40,802 bases of DNA from Reyranella massiliensis 521 (GCA_945862125.1 CAMAYC010000038.1:1-40802), one strand, 5' to 3'; shown: positions 6,832 through 15,564, numbered from the stretch's first letter. The notes: generated by a model not told the origin, from the letters alone. A program made the numbers and translations.

Positions 6832-8106
6832 ATGTTCAAGCCGATCCTCGCATACGTCGGCCTCCGCCGGCCCTACCGGTTCGAACGTGCCATTCCGGCA
6901 CTACTTGCGGTGCTTCTGTCGTTCGTCGTCGTCGTCTCCGCCGCGTGGCTCGCCGCCGTTGACGAACTGACCGCCGGCGGTCCCCGGGCCGCCTATTTCT
7001 TTTACCTCCTGGCGATCCTGGCTCTCGTGATCGTGCTGGCCCGCTGGCCCTGGCTGGCAGCGACGCTGCTGCTTCTTGCCCTGGTCGACCTGGTCTGGGG
7101 CGTGGGCTCTCATGCCCTGCAGCGTTCCGGATACGCCACGACGTCGCTGCTGCCGCCCATCGTCGCCGAGCCGGAGCGTTTCCAGTGGCATGCGGTCCTG
7201 CAGGCCGTGCCCATCCCGTCGTTGCGGATCACCAGCCCGACCGGACTTGCGATCAGCCACACCTCGGAGGGCACACGCGGCCACGATCCCGCGCCGGGCA
7301 CCCTCGACCGGCGGACGGTCGTGGCGACATTCGGCGGCTCGACGACCTACGACATCGGCGCGGCGGAGGGCGATACCTGGAGCGATCGCCTGGCCGAGGC
7401 GCTCGGGTCGGACAGCACCTTCGTGGTCAACCATGGTGTGCCCGGCTACACGACGGTCGAGCACCTGGTCCAGACAGCGTTCTATCAGACCAAATTCGGC
7501 AAGCCGCCGCGTTGCGCGATCTACTATGTCGGCTGGAACGACCTGCGGAACGCCCATATTCCCAATCTCGATCTCGCCTATGCCGACTTCCATCTGCCGA
7601 GCCAGGTCGATTCGCTCAAGGTGCGTCGGATCGGCGGCTCGCATGTCACGATATCGCCCCTGCTGACGATGCTGGCGCGCATCGTCAGCGCCGAAGTCGA
7701 CACGGTGCGTTACTTCACCGATCCCTACGGCCGTGACCCGGTGAGCGGCGGTGATCCCGCGCTGGAGGCGCTGTACGAGCGCAACATCCGGTCGATCTCG
7801 GCCATCAACCGGGGGCGCGGCATCGCCACCATCTGGGTCGGGCAATTGGTCAACCGCGAGAAACTGCAAGGCGATGGCCGGTACGGCTGGTTGCCCCTGG
7901 TGCGCGACCGCGATGTCTGGCCGTTGCTGGAACGCTTCAACGCGATCCTCGAACGGACGGCGAAAGCCTCGGGCGATACCTACGTTGCCGTGCCGCCCGA
8001 TGCCTTCACCGGCGCCGACTTCGTCGACAACGGCCACTTCTCGGCCCAGGGCTCGCGCCGGTTCGCCGGGTATCTGGCGCCCGCCGTGCGCGAGGCTTGC
8101 CGCTAG
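6832..8106 (+). CDS. Membrane-anchored SGNH/GDSL hydrolase
   Basis: 424 residues. The N-terminal third holds about three membrane segments (about 23-45, 53-70, 74-92). The rest is an SGNH hydrolase: FGGSTTYD near residue 165 is block I with the nucleophile serine, NHGVPGYTT is block II (Gly), YVGWND is block III (Asn), and [14 protein letters not shown] near the C-terminus supplies the Asp-His pair of block V. This suggests an esterase or O-deacetylase acting at the outer face of the membrane, perhaps on envelope polysaccharide; the substrate is not visible. It lies immediately downstream of tRNA-Arg and 25 bases before the next SDR gene. Confidence 0.82.
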   Translation: MFKPILAYVGLRRPYRFERAIPALLAVLLSFVVVVSAAWLAAVDELTAGGPRAAYFFYLLAILALVIVLARWPWLAATLLLLALVDLVWGVGSHALQRSGYATTSLLPPIVAEPERFQWHAVLQAVPIPSLRITSPTGLAISHTSEGTRGHDPAPGTLDRRTVVATFGGSTTYDIGAAEGDTWSDRLAEALGSDSTFVVNHGVPGYTTVEHLVQTAFYQTKFGKPPRCAIYYVGWNDLRNAHIPNLDLAYADFHLPSQVDSLKVRRIGGSHVTISPLLTMLARIVSAEVDTVRYFTDPYGRDPVSGGDPALEALYERNIRSISAINRGRGIATIWVGQLVNREKLQGDGRYGWLPLVRDRDVWPLLERFNAILERTAKASGDTYVAVPPDAFTGADFVDNGHFSAQGSRRFAGYLAPAVREACR

Positions 8107-8131
8107 GCGTGCGGGACTTTACTGGTCGATC

Positions 8132-8893
8132 ATGCCTTCCATCCAGCGAGTCATCCTGATCACCGGCGCGTCCTCCGGCATCGGCGCGGCGACCGCCCGC
8201 GCCCTGGCCGCCCCGGACACGGCCATCGTCCTGCACGCCCGGAAGAACCGCGCCGGCCTCGAGAAGGTCGCCGACGCCGTGCGCGGCGCGGGCGCCGAAA
8301 CGGCGATTCTGGAAGGCGATCTCAGCCAGCCGGGCACGGCCCAGCGCCTGGTCGAGGAGACCGTGGCCAGGTTCGACAAGCTCGACGTCGTGGTGAGCAA
8401 TGCGGGATTCGCCGACCGCCGGCCGATCGGCGAGGTCGATCGCGCCGCCTGGGACGCCAGCATCGCGTCCATGACCTCGGCCTTCTACGAACTCGCGACC
8501 TCGGCCAAGCCCTGGCTGATCAAGGCCGGCACGGGGGGCCGCATGGTCGGCGTGTCCTCGTTCGTGGCCCATGCCTTTGCCCGCGGCCTGCCGAGCTTTC
8601 CCGTCTCGGCCGCGGCCAAGGCCGGCGTCGAGGCGCTGGCGCGTGCCTTCGCCGTCGAGATCGCGCCGTCGGGCGGCACCGTCAATTGTGTGGCGCCGGG
8701 ACTGATCGAAAAGGACGCCGGCGCCCATGTCGCCCTGTCGCTCGCCCGCATGCAGGAAATGAGCGCCCTGGTGCCGATGGGACGCTACGGCAAGACGGCC
8801 GAGGTCGCGGCCGCGATCGCCTTCCTGTGCTCTCCGGCGGCCAGCTACATCACCGGCCAGACGATCCACGTGAACGGCGGCGTGACGCTGTAG
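8132..8893 (+). CDS. SDR-family protein lacking the catalytic tyrosine
   Basis: 253 residues from ATG 8132. The Rossmann motif TGASSGIG is at 11-18, SNAG at 89-92 and the catalytic-region serines at 142-143. Where Tyr-x3-Lys is expected the sequence is [11 protein letters not shown]: Lys163 is present, but the residue four before it is Ser159, not Tyr. The C-terminus [13 protein letters not shown] is typical of FabG-like SDRs. The cofactor site thus looks intact while the proton-donor tyrosine is missing, so activity may be altered or lost. The upstream in-frame extension overlaps the SGNH gene and was rejected. Confidence 0.85.
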   Translation: MPSIQRVILITGASSGIGAATARALAAPDTAIVLHARKNRAGLEKVADAVRGAGAETAILEGDLSQPGTAQRLVEETVARFDKLDVVVSNAGFADRRPIGEVDRAAWDASIASMTSAFYELATSAKPWLIKAGTGGRMVGVSSFVAHAFARGLPSFPVSAAAKAGVEALARAFAVEIAPSGGTVNCVAPGLIEKDAGAHVALSLARMQEMSALVPMGRYGKTAEVAAAIAFLCSPAASYITGQTIHVNGGVTL

Positions 8894-8898
8894 GCCGA

Positions 8899-9033
8899 TT
8901 TTTCCGACACGCCATTTTCCCGACAGGAGGCCAATAAATCGACAGGCAGGTGTCGGGAAACGGGTGTCCTTCCCGTTGCCGAATCAAGGACTTGGCCAGA
9001 GGGCCGTGTTTTTCCGACAATCAGGCGTCGGAA
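8899..9033. repeat. Cluster of TTTTCC(C)GACA motifs in both orientations
   Basis: Between two convergent genes the motif recurs: TTTTTCCGACA at 8899-8909, TTTTCCCGACA at 8915-8925, its inverse TGTCGGGAAA at 8951-8960, TTTTTCCGACA at 9009-9019 and an inverse GTCGGAA at 9027-9033. TTTCCCGACA/TGTCGGGAAA and TTCCGAC/GTCGGAA can each form stems. It could be a set of protein-binding sites, a small repeat element, or paired transcript-end hairpins. Confidence 0.5.
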
Positions 9034-9040
9034 TAGGGCG

Positions 9041-9913
9041 TCAGGCGCTGAGCGAGCGCACCAGCGCCACGACATCGACGCCCTTGGAAGGGATGCCGAA
9101 CCACTCGAGATAGAGCGGGATCTGGTGATCGAGCATGTGGCGGCCATGATGGATCCGCCGGCCGTGCGCGCGGGCGCGTTGCAGCAAGGGCGTCTCGACC
9201 GGGCTCATGATGACGTCGGCCACCAGCGCGGCGGAATCGAGGGTGACCGGGTCGAACGACAGCGGATCGCCGGGACGAAGCCCCAGGGGCGTGGCGTTGA
9301 TGGCGATGTGGACGCCCTTGGGAGGTGTCGCGACCTCCGCCACCGGCACGTCGGGATAGTGGCGCAGCAGACGGTCGATGGCGATTTCCGCCCGCTCGGC
9401 ATCGATCTCGGTGACGAGCAATCGTCCGACACCTGCTTCGCAGAGCGCGGCGGCGATGGCGCCGCCGGCGCCGCCCAGGCCCACCAGCCAGACGCTGGCG
9501 CCGCGCACGCGGTGGCCCTGCGCTTCCAGCCCGCGCACGAAGCCGGTGCCGTCGACGATGTCGCCGGCCAGCGTGCCGTCGGGGTCGCGTCGCACCAGGT
9601 TGACGCTGCCCGAGGCCTCGGCGCGCCGCGTCGTGCGCCCGAGCAGCGGCAGGATGCCGGTCTTGTGCGGGATGGTGACGGTGAAGCCGCCGAGATTGCG
9701 CATCCTGACGAGCGCTTCGAGCATCACCGGCAGCAGGTCGGCGGCGCCTTCGAACGGCAGCCAGACGGCGTTGGCGCCAACCGCGGCAAAGACCTGCGGC
9801 ATGATCCCGGTCATCCGCAACTGGCGGATGGGATCGCCGATCGTGCCGTACAGGCGCGTGGCGCCGTTGATCGGAAACAGGCCGGTGAAGACGGGTGGTT
9901 CTGCCGAGGTCAT
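9041..9913 (-). CDS. Shikimate dehydrogenase-like (AroE superfamily) protein, divergent
   Basis: 290 residues with the AroE layout: GDPIRQLRMTGIMPQVF near residue 26, FTVTIPHKTG (catalytic Lys) near 77, GDIVDGTGFVRGL (catalytic Asp) near 117, the NAD(P) loop VGLGGAGGAIAAAL near 144, INATPLGLRPGD, and C-terminal LDHQIPLYLEWFG. Against E. coli AroE, the two serines that hold the shikimate carboxylate (in the HSKSP motif) are replaced by Leu and Met, and GDNTDG reads GDIVDG. The Lys-Asp pair remains. The substrate is therefore probably not shikimate; a quinate-like or other hydroxy acid is possible. The start sits at the foot of the upstream terminator tail. Confidence 0.8.
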   Translation of the reverse strand: MTSAEPPVFTGLFPINGATRLYGTIGDPIRQLRMTGIMPQVFAAVGANAVWLPFEGAADLLPVMLEALVRMRNLGGFTVTIPHKTGILPLLGRTTRRAEASGSVNLVRRDPDGTLAGDIVDGTGFVRGLEAQGHRVRGASVWLVGLGGAGGAIAAALCEAGVGRLLVTEIDAERAEIAIDRLLRHYPDVPVAEVATPPKGVHIAINATPLGLRPGDPLSFDPVTLDSAALVADVIMSPVETPLLQRARAHGRRIHHGRHMLDHQIPLYLEWFGIPSKGVDVVALVRSLSA

Positions 9914-9917
9914 GTTG

Positions 9918-9955
9918 CCCCAAAAAGAAAGCGGCGGGACTTCCGTCCCGCCGCT
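9918..9955 (-). terminator. Intrinsic terminator of the peroxiredoxin gene
   Basis: A perfect 11-bp stem AGCGGCGGGAC / GTCCCGCCGCT (9930-9955) with loop TTCC. On the minus strand it is followed by TTTCTTTTTGG (to about 9919). It ends the leftward peroxiredoxin transcript. The next leftward gene starts at 9913, so its ribosome-binding region (GGGGC) overlaps the terminator tail. Confidence 0.88.
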
Positions 9956-9982
9956 GATTTTGGCTGCGCCGGAGGCGAAGCG

Positions 9983-10465
9983 CTAGAGATGCTTAAGCAC
10001 GTGTTCTGCCGAGGACACCTCGAAGGCGCCGGGCTTTTCGACGAACAGTTGCTTGATGACGCCGTTGTCCACGACCATGGCGTAGCGCTGGCTGCGCGTG
10101 CCGAGGCCGAACTTGGAGCCATCCATGGTGAGGCCCATGGCGGTGGTGAACTCGGCATTGCCGTCACCCAGCATCATGACCGAATCGCCGGCCTTCTGGT
10201 CCTTGCCCCAGGCGCCCATCACGAACGCGTCGTTCACGGAAATGCAGGCAATGGCGTCGACGCCCTTTGCCTTCAGAGCAGCTGCTTCGGCCACGAACCC
10301 GGGCACGTGCTTTGCTGAACAAGTGGGGGTGAACGCCCCCGGCAGCGCGAAGGCGACGACCTTCTTGCCGGGCGCAAAAATCTCTTCGGTGGTGATCGCC
10401 TTGGGACCTTCCGGGCCCATCGTGCGCAACGTGGCGCTCGGCACCTTGTCGCCAACTTTCGCCAT
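9983..10465 (-). CDS. Peroxiredoxin, Prx5 type
   Basis: 160 residues, standard for bacterial Prx5/AhpE-like single-domain peroxiredoxins. PGAFTPTCSAKHVPGF near 42-57 contains the peroxidatic cysteine in the conserved PxxxTxxC context; GTRSQRYAMVVDNG near 122-135 provides the conserved Arg. The C-terminus has no second conserved cysteine pair, consistent with an atypical or 1-Cys mechanism using glutathione or thioredoxin. It reduces H2O2 and organic peroxides in the cytoplasm. It is a single-gene unit: divergent from yqgE upstream and ended by the terminator at 9918-9955. Confidence 0.95.
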   Translation of the reverse strand: MAKVGDKVPSATLRTMGPEGPKAITTEEIFAPGKKVVAFALPGAFTPTCSAKHVPGFVAEAAALKAKGVDAIACISVNDAFVMGAWGKDQKAGDSVMMLGDGNAEFTTAMGLTMDGSKFGLGTRSQRYAMVVDNGVIKQLFVEKPGAFEVSSAEHVLKHL

Positions 10466-10599
10466 TCTTCCGCTCCTTCAAATGCCGCCCTAGATGGCGG
10501 TTTTTACGACCGGCGGACCCTAGGCCGGAGGCCCTGGTTTGTCCATTGGACGGCCTCTCGCCTACTCGCCGAACCTTGACCTTTGACCGGACAATCCCC

Positions 10600-11223
10600 A
10601 TGGATTTGATGGATCATATGACCATGCCCGGGCCCAGCTCCCCCGCCGCCTCGTTGGTTGGCCGCTTCCTGGTTGCCGCACCGTCCATGCCGGACGAGCG
10701 CTTCCGCAAGAGCGTGGTTTTCGTCTGCAAGCACGATGACGACGGCGCTTTGGGCATCATCGTCAACAACAGCGTCGACGACCTGCCGCTCGGCCAGGTC
10801 TACAAGCAGCTCGGCATCGACGTGCCGTCGGACGAGGCCGACCGGCCGGTGCTGTTCGGCGGACCGGTCGAGACGTCGCGCGGCCTGGTGCTGCATTCGG
10901 CCGACTACAAGCGCGACGAGACGCTGCTGATCGACGGCGGCATGGCGCTGACGGCTTCGCTGGAAATCCTCAAGGACATGGCCGGTGGCAGCGGCCCGCA
11001 AAAGGCATGGCTGGCCCTGGGACATTCCGGCTGGGCGCCAGGCCAGCTCGATCGCGAGATGCAGGACAATGCCTGGCTGGTGGTCGATGGTGACGCCGAA
11101 CTGGTGTTCGACGCCGACTTCGCCGCCAAATGGCAGCGCGCCCTCGATCGCCTGGGCGGCAAGGGCGGCCCCGGTGGCCGGTTCGACCTGGCCTCGTTCT
11201 CGCACCAGACCGGTCGCGCCTGA
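10600..11223 (+). CDS. yqgE: YqgE/AlgH family protein (UPF0301)
   Basis: 207 residues from ATG 10600. Further in-frame ATGs at 10609 and 10618 are possible, and the extension to 10546 is unsupported. Family motifs are SLVGRFLVAAPSM, FRKSVVFVCKHDDDGALGI, VLFGGPVETSRGLVLHS, WLALGHSGWAPGQLDREM and NAWLVVDGDAELVF. The biochemical role is unsettled; it was linked to alginate regulation in Pseudomonas (AlgH). It diverges from the peroxiredoxin gene, with a 134-base gap holding both promoters, and faces the indolepyruvate oxidoreductase gene downstream. Confidence 0.93.
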   Translation: MDLMDHMTMPGPSSPAASLVGRFLVAAPSMPDERFRKSVVFVCKHDDDGALGIIVNNSVDDLPLGQVYKQLGIDVPSDEADRPVLFGGPVETSRGLVLHSADYKRDETLLIDGGMALTASLEILKDMAGGSGPQKAWLALGHSGWAPGQLDREMQDNAWLVVDGDAELVFDADFAAKWQRALDRLGGKGGPGGRFDLASFSHQTGRA

Positions 11224-11367
11224 CGGGCTGCGCCCACTTGGCCTCACCCGAAGGTGCGCCAGATGTGCGATTTGCGACCCCTGATTGCGCTTACATTCCC
11301 CAGCAGAACGGGCTTATAGCAAGCTTGCGTCTTCGCAAACCTCCCTTTGCGAGAGGCGTGCGTACCC

Positions 11368-11423
11368 GGGACGCCTTCGCTCCCTTCTAAACCCCTTGGG
11401 AGCGCGGGCGTCCCGACGTTTTT
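11368..11423 (+). terminator. Terminator after yqgE
   Basis: GGGACGCC (11368-11375) pairs with GGCGTCCC (11407-11414), and CGCTCCC (11378-11384) with GGGAGCG (11398-11404), separated by a 2x2 mismatch and a 13-base loop. TTTTT at 11419-11423 follows on the plus strand. It lies about 145 bases past the yqgE stop and just before the convergent gene's end. A smaller hairpin TCGCAAA/TTTGCGA (11333-11352) precedes it. Confidence 0.6.
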
Positions 11424-11433
11424 GCGAGGTCGA

Positions 11434-14400
11434 CTATTCGGCCGCCGTCGCCCGCACGACGGGCTGACGATAGGCTTGGAGCAGGCTCGCCTCGCGCTCC
11501 TTGGCCGTCTTCACGTTCTTCTCCTTGATGTGGCCAAAGCCGCGCATGGTTTCCGGCAGCGCCGCGATCTGCAGCGCCAGCCCATGATTATCCTGGCTGA
11601 GCGTGGCCAGCAGCGACTCGATCGTGGCCTGGTACTCGCCGATCAGGCGGCGTTCCATGCGACGTTCCGAGGTGTAGCCGAAGACGTCGAGCTTGCCGCC
11701 GCGCAGGCGCTTCATGGAAGCGAGCAGGCGGAACAGGGGCATTACCCAGCCGCCAAACTCGCGCTTCTTGAGTTCACCTGTCGTCGGGTCGCGATCGGCG
11801 AACAGCGGCGGCGCGAGATGGAAGGTGAGCTTGTAGTCACCCTCGAACTGCGCCCCGAGCTTCTTGTGGAAGTCGCCGTCGCTGTAGAGGCGGCCGACCT
11901 CGTATTCGTCCTTGTAGGCCATCAGCTTGTAGAGCGACTTGGCGACCGCTTCGGCGAGCCCGCTGCGGCCGCGCGCCTTGTCCTTCTCCGCCATCGCCAC
12001 CTTGTCGACGAAGGCGCGATAGCGGTCGGCGTAGGCCTTGTCCTGGTAGGCGGTCAGCAGTTCGACCCGCTTGGCGACGATGTCCGTGAGCGTCCGAGCC
12101 ACTGGCTTCTCGACCCGCAGCGTCGGCCTGGCGGCAGCCTGCACGGCCTTGAGGTTGTGGGCGGCAAGCCGGCCCCAGTCGAAGGTGCGCTTGCTCGACT
12201 CCACCGCGACGCCGTTCAGCTCGATGGCGCGCATCAGCGCTTCGAGTGACAGCGGCACGAGTCCCTTCTGCCAGGCATAGCCCAGCATGAAGAGATTGGT
12301 GGCAATCGAATCGCCCAGGATCGCGGTGGCGAGGCCGGTGCCATCGACGAAAGTCGAGGCCTCTTCGCCCGCGGCGTCGCGGATCGACTTCATCATCGAC
12401 TCGGCGCCGAGATCCATGTCGCCGTTCAGCACGAAGGCCGCGACCGGCTGCATGTAGCCGTTGATGACGGCCTGCGTGACACCCTGCTCGATGCGCGACA
12501 GCGCCGCCGGCGCCGCGGCCACGACCATGTCGCAACCCAGGATGAGGTTGGCCCCGCCGGCTGCAATGCGCACCGCGTGCAGGTCCTCGGGCTTTGGCGC
12601 CAGCCGGATGTGGCTCATCACCGCGCCGTTCTTTTGCGCGAGGCCGGTGAAGTCGAGCACGGTGCAACCCTTGCCCTCGAGATGCGCCGCCATGCCAATC
12701 AGCGCGCCAACGGTGATGACGCCGGTACCGCCGATGCCGGTGACGAGGATGCCGTAGGCTTCGCTGAGCGGCCGCAGCGCGGGTAGTGGCAGCGAGGCGA
12801 AGGGATCGTCCTGCACGACCTTCAACTCCGGGCGCCTGGCCTTGCGAACGCCGCCGCCATGCACCGACACGAAGCTCGGGCAGAAGCCGTTCACACAGGA
12901 GAAGTCCTTGTTGCAATTGCTCTGGTCGATCTGGCGCTTGCGGCCGAGTTCGGTCTCGAGCGGTTTCACCGACACGCAGTTGCTCTTCTCCGAGCAGTCG
13001 CCGCAGCCCTCGCACACCGAGTCGTTGATAAATACGCGCTTGGCGGGATCGGGGAAGGTGCCGCGCTTGCGGCGGCGACGCTTCTCGGCGGCGCAGGTCT
13101 GGTCGTAGACCAGCACGGTGAGGCCAGGAATCTCGCGCAGCTCGCGCTGCACGGCGTCCAGCTCGTCGCGATGGCGAACCGTGACGCCATGCGCGAAGCC
13201 GGCGTTCATCGGGTACTTGTCGGGCTCGTCGGTGACGACGATCACCTTCTTCGCGCCCTCCGCCTCGACCTGGCGCGTGATCTCCGGCACCGACAGCGGG
13301 CCGTCGTGCGGCTGGCCGCCCGTCATGGCGACGGCGTCGTTGTAGAGGATCTTGTAGGTGATGTTGACGCCGGCAGCGGCCGATTGGCGGATCGCCATCA
13401 GGCCCGAGTGGTAGTAGGTGCCGTCGCCCAGGTTCTGGAAGATGTGATTGTCGCCGCTGAACGGCGCCTGGCCGATCCAGGCCACGCCTTCGCCGCCCAT
13501 GTGGGAGATCAGCGACGTGCGCCGCTCGGGCATCCAGATCGCCATGCCATGGCAGCCGATACCGGCCATGGCGCGGCTGCCTTCCGGTACTTTGGTCGAG
13601 GTGTTGTGTGGGCAGCCGGAGCAGAAGAACGGCGTGCGCGCCACCTTCGGCGGCGGAGCGTTCAGGAGCTTTTCCTTGGCTTCGAGGCGCGCCAGGCGCT
13701 GGTTGAGTTCGGGCGACTCGCCGCCGTGCTTCATCAGTCGGCCGGCGATGACCATGGCGACGCCGGTCGGCGACAGCTCGCCTTCGCTCGGGAAGATGAT
13801 CCGGCCGGTCTCGTCGGTCTTGCCGACGACCAGCGGCCGCTCGCTGGCCGGCAGGTTGTAGAGCAGGCGGACGAGCTGGTCCTCGAGGTTGGAGCGCTTC
13901 TCCTCGATGACGATCACTTCCTCGAGGCCGTGAGCGAAGCGCTTGGCGCCTTCAGGCTCCAGCGGCCAGGTGACGCCCACCTTGTAGAGGCGGATGCCTA
14001 GCGCTCTAGCGCGCTCCTCGCTGATGCCGAGGTCTTCCAGCGCCTGGCGCGTGTCGAGATAGGCCTTGCCGGTGGTCATGATGCCAATGCGCGCACGCGA
14101 CGGATCGATCACCGTCTTGTCGAAGCCGTTGGCGCGCACGAACGCCTTCACGGCATCCATCTTGGGCCCATGCAGGCGCCGCTCTGCCTCCAACGGCGGA
14201 TCGGGATTGCGGATGCCGAGGCCGCCGGGCGGGAGCTGGTAGTCCGTCGGCAGCATGATCTTGATGCGCTCGGGATCGACCCACACCGAGGCGCCCGACT
14301 CGACGGTCTCCGAGATCGCCTTGAAGCCGACCCAGCAGCCCGAATAGCGCGAGAGCGCAAAGCCCAGGATACCGAAGTCGAGATATTCCTGGACGTTGGC

Positions 14401-14946
14401 CGGATTGACGACCGGGATCATGGCGGCCGCAAACACCTGCTCGCTCTGATGCGGCAGGGTCGAGGACTGGCAACCGTGATCGTCACCCGCCAGCGCAATG
14501 ACGCCGCCATGCGGCGAGGTGCCGGCGGCGTTGCCATGTTTCAGCACGTCCATCGAACGATCGACGCCCGGGCCCTTGCCGTACCAGATCGAGAACACGC
14601 CATCGACCTTGGCGCCCGGGAACAGGTTGACCTGCTGACTGCCCCACACCGACGTGGCCGCAAGGTCCTCGTTGAGGCCCGGCTGGAAGTGGATGTTGTT
14701 TTCCTTGAGGTAGCGTTTGGCCGTCCAGAGCGCGTTGTCGTACATGCCGAGCGGCGAGCCGCGATAGCCCGAGATGAAGCCGCCGGTGTTGAGCCCCGCC
14801 GCCAGGTCGCGCTGGCGCTGCATCATCGGCAGGCGCACCAGCGCCTGGATGCCGGTGAGATAGACGCGGCCCTTGTCGAGCCGGTAGCGATCCTCGAGGG
14901 CGTAGTCGCCGAAAACGAGTGGAACGGAAGTGACGGCGGTGCTCAT
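11434..14946 (-). CDS. Indolepyruvate:ferredoxin oxidoreductase-type fused enzyme
   Basis: 1170 residues, the usual length of the fused alpha-beta form in aerobic proteobacteria. The N-terminal part carries the pyrimidine/core domain of 2-oxoacid:ferredoxin oxidoreductases (GFISGYRGSPLGMYD; AGDDHGCQSSTLPHQSE). The thiamine-diphosphate part follows (FCSGCPHNTST; GIGCHGMAIWMPE; GGEGVAWIGQAPFS). Near 640 a cysteine cluster, CEGCGDCSEKSNC, plus a second set (NCNKDFSCVNGFC), should bind Fe-S clusters. From about 735, GIGGTGVITVGALIGMAAH begins the gamma/IorB domain. It oxidatively decarboxylates aryl- or branched 2-oxo acids to acyl-CoA in the cytoplasm. It is transcribed alone or with the TPR gene 129 bases upstream. 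Confidence 0.93.
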   Translation of the reverse strand: MSTAVTSVPLVFGDYALEDRYRLDKGRVYLTGIQALVRLPMMQRQRDLAAGLNTGGFISGYRGSPLGMYDNALWTAKRYLKENNIHFQPGLNEDLAATSVWGSQQVNLFPGAKVDGVFSIWYGKGPGVDRSMDVLKHGNAAGTSPHGGVIALAGDDHGCQSSTLPHQSEQVFAAAMIPVVNPANVQEYLDFGILGFALSRYSGCWVGFKAISETVESGASVWVDPERIKIMLPTDYQLPPGGLGIRNPDPPLEAERRLHGPKMDAVKAFVRANGFDKTVIDPSRARIGIMTTGKAYLDTRQALEDLGISEERARALGIRLYKVGVTWPLEPEGAKRFAHGLEEVIVIEEKRSNLEDQLVRLLYNLPASERPLVVGKTDETGRIIFPSEGELSPTGVAMVIAGRLMKHGGESPELNQRLARLEAKEKLLNAPPPKVARTPFFCSGCPHNTSTKVPEGSRAMAGIGCHGMAIWMPERRTSLISHMGGEGVAWIGQAPFSGDNHIFQNLGDGTYYHSGLMAIRQSAAAGVNITYKILYNDAVAMTGGQPHDGPLSVPEITRQVEAEGAKKVIVVTDEPDKYPMNAGFAHGVTVRHRDELDAVQRELREIPGLTVLVYDQTCAAEKRRRRKRGTFPDPAKRVFINDSVCEGCGDCSEKSNCVSVKPLETELGRKRQIDQSNCNKDFSCVNGFCPSFVSVHGGGVRKARRPELKVVQDDPFASLPLPALRPLSEAYGILVTGIGGTGVITVGALIGMAAHLEGKGCTVLDFTGLAQKNGAVMSHIRLAPKPEDLHAVRIAAGGANLILGCDMVVAAAPAALSRIEQGVTQAVINGYMQPVAAFVLNGDMDLGAESMMKSIRDAAGEEASTFVDGTGLATAILGDSIATNLFMLGYAWQKGLVPLSLEALMRAIELNGVAVESSKRTFDWGRLAAHNLKAVQAAARPTLRVEKPVARTLTDIVAKRVELLTAYQDKAYADRYRAFVDKVAMAEKDKARGRSGLAEAVAKSLYKLMAYKDEYEVGRLYSDGDFHKKLGAQFEGDYKLTFHLAPPLFADRDPTTGELKKREFGGWVMPLFRLLASMKRLRGGKLDVFGYTSERRMERRLIGEYQATIESLLATLSQDNHGLALQIAALPETMRGFGHIKEKNVKTAKEREASLLQAYRQPVVRATAAE

Positions 14947-15016
14947 CGCGGAAGGCCCTCCGGTGCGGCGGCGTAAACGGGCGTTTATCCGCCGGCAGCA
15001 TAGCGGGCCGGGCCGT

Positions 15017-15046
15017 CGGCGGGAAAGGCCATGAGGCCTCCCGCCG
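15017..15046. terminator. Strong hairpin between TPR and indolepyruvate oxidoreductase genes
   Basis: CGGCGGGA (15017-15024) pairs with TCCCGCCG (15039-15046) and GGCC with GGCC inside, closing an ATGA loop. There is no T-run on either side. It lies in the 129-base gap between two leftward genes and may limit read-through or stabilise an mRNA end. Confidence 0.45.
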
Positions 15047-15075
15047 ATGCAAATTTCGCTAGAGGTTGCGAAAGA

Positions 15076-15564
15076 TCAGTTGGTCGGCTTCTTGCCGGCC
15101 TTGTAGTTGGCTACCGCCGTCTTGAGCAGGCGGTACTCGGCGCAGCCGAACACGCAGAGCGAGTCGAGGCGTGCGAGATGCTGCTCGGCCTGGGCCGGCT
15201 GGTCGAGCATCAGATAGGCCTCGCCGATGTACTCGTGCGCCCCGAGATGCCGGGGATCGATGGCGAGCGCCTGCTGGTAGTATTGCAGCGAGCCGCTGGC
15301 ATTGCCGGATTTGCGCGTGGCGAAGCCCATCAGGTTGTAGGCATCGGCGTTCCTGGGGTCCTTGGTCACGACCTGCTGCAGGAGAGGCAGCGCGTTGGCG
15401 TAGTCGCGGGCTTCGATCATCGCCTTGGCGCGCGTGTAGTTGGGATCGGCGGGCTTGGCGGCGGGCGTATCGGCGCCACCACCGCCACCACCGCCGGCAG
15501 CGAAGGCGCTGGCCGCGAGGCCGAAGCTGAGAGCGGCGAGAACGGCGATTAGGGTCGAGCGCAT
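15076..15564 (-). CDS. Exported tetratricopeptide-repeat protein
   Basis: 162 residues with a signal peptide (MRSTLIAVLAALSFGLAASAFA) followed by a glycine run and a Pro/Ala linker. Three TPR units follow (about 43-75, 77-109, 111-142), with the characteristic ADAYNLMGFATRKSGN, SLQYYQQALAIDPRH and GAHEYIGEAYLMLDQPAQAEQHL. A Cys pair (CVFGC) near 137-141 could form a disulfide in the periplasm. AGGAGG lies 7 bases before the ATG and fixes the start. Probably a periplasmic scaffold; the partner is unknown. It lies 58 bases after the cyclase gene. Confidence 0.88.
   Translation of the reverse strand: MRSTLIAVLAALSFGLAASAFAAGGGGGGGADTPAAKPADPNYTRAKAMIEARDYANALPLLQQVVTKDPRNADAYNLMGFATRKSGNASGSLQYYQQALAIDPRHLGAHEYIGEAYLMLDQPAQAEQHLARLDSLCVFGCAEYRLLKTAVANYKAGKKPTN

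Noticed and set aside
6739-8106. tRNA-Arg as a phage or island attachment site
   Set aside because: No integrase, no repeated tRNA 3' end and no foreign genes follow; an ordinary hydrolase gene starts 16 bases downstream.
11361-11373. 13-base match CGTACCCGGGACG shared with 40081-40093
   Set aside because: Matches of this length are expected by chance in 40 kb of GC-rich DNA, and the contexts differ.
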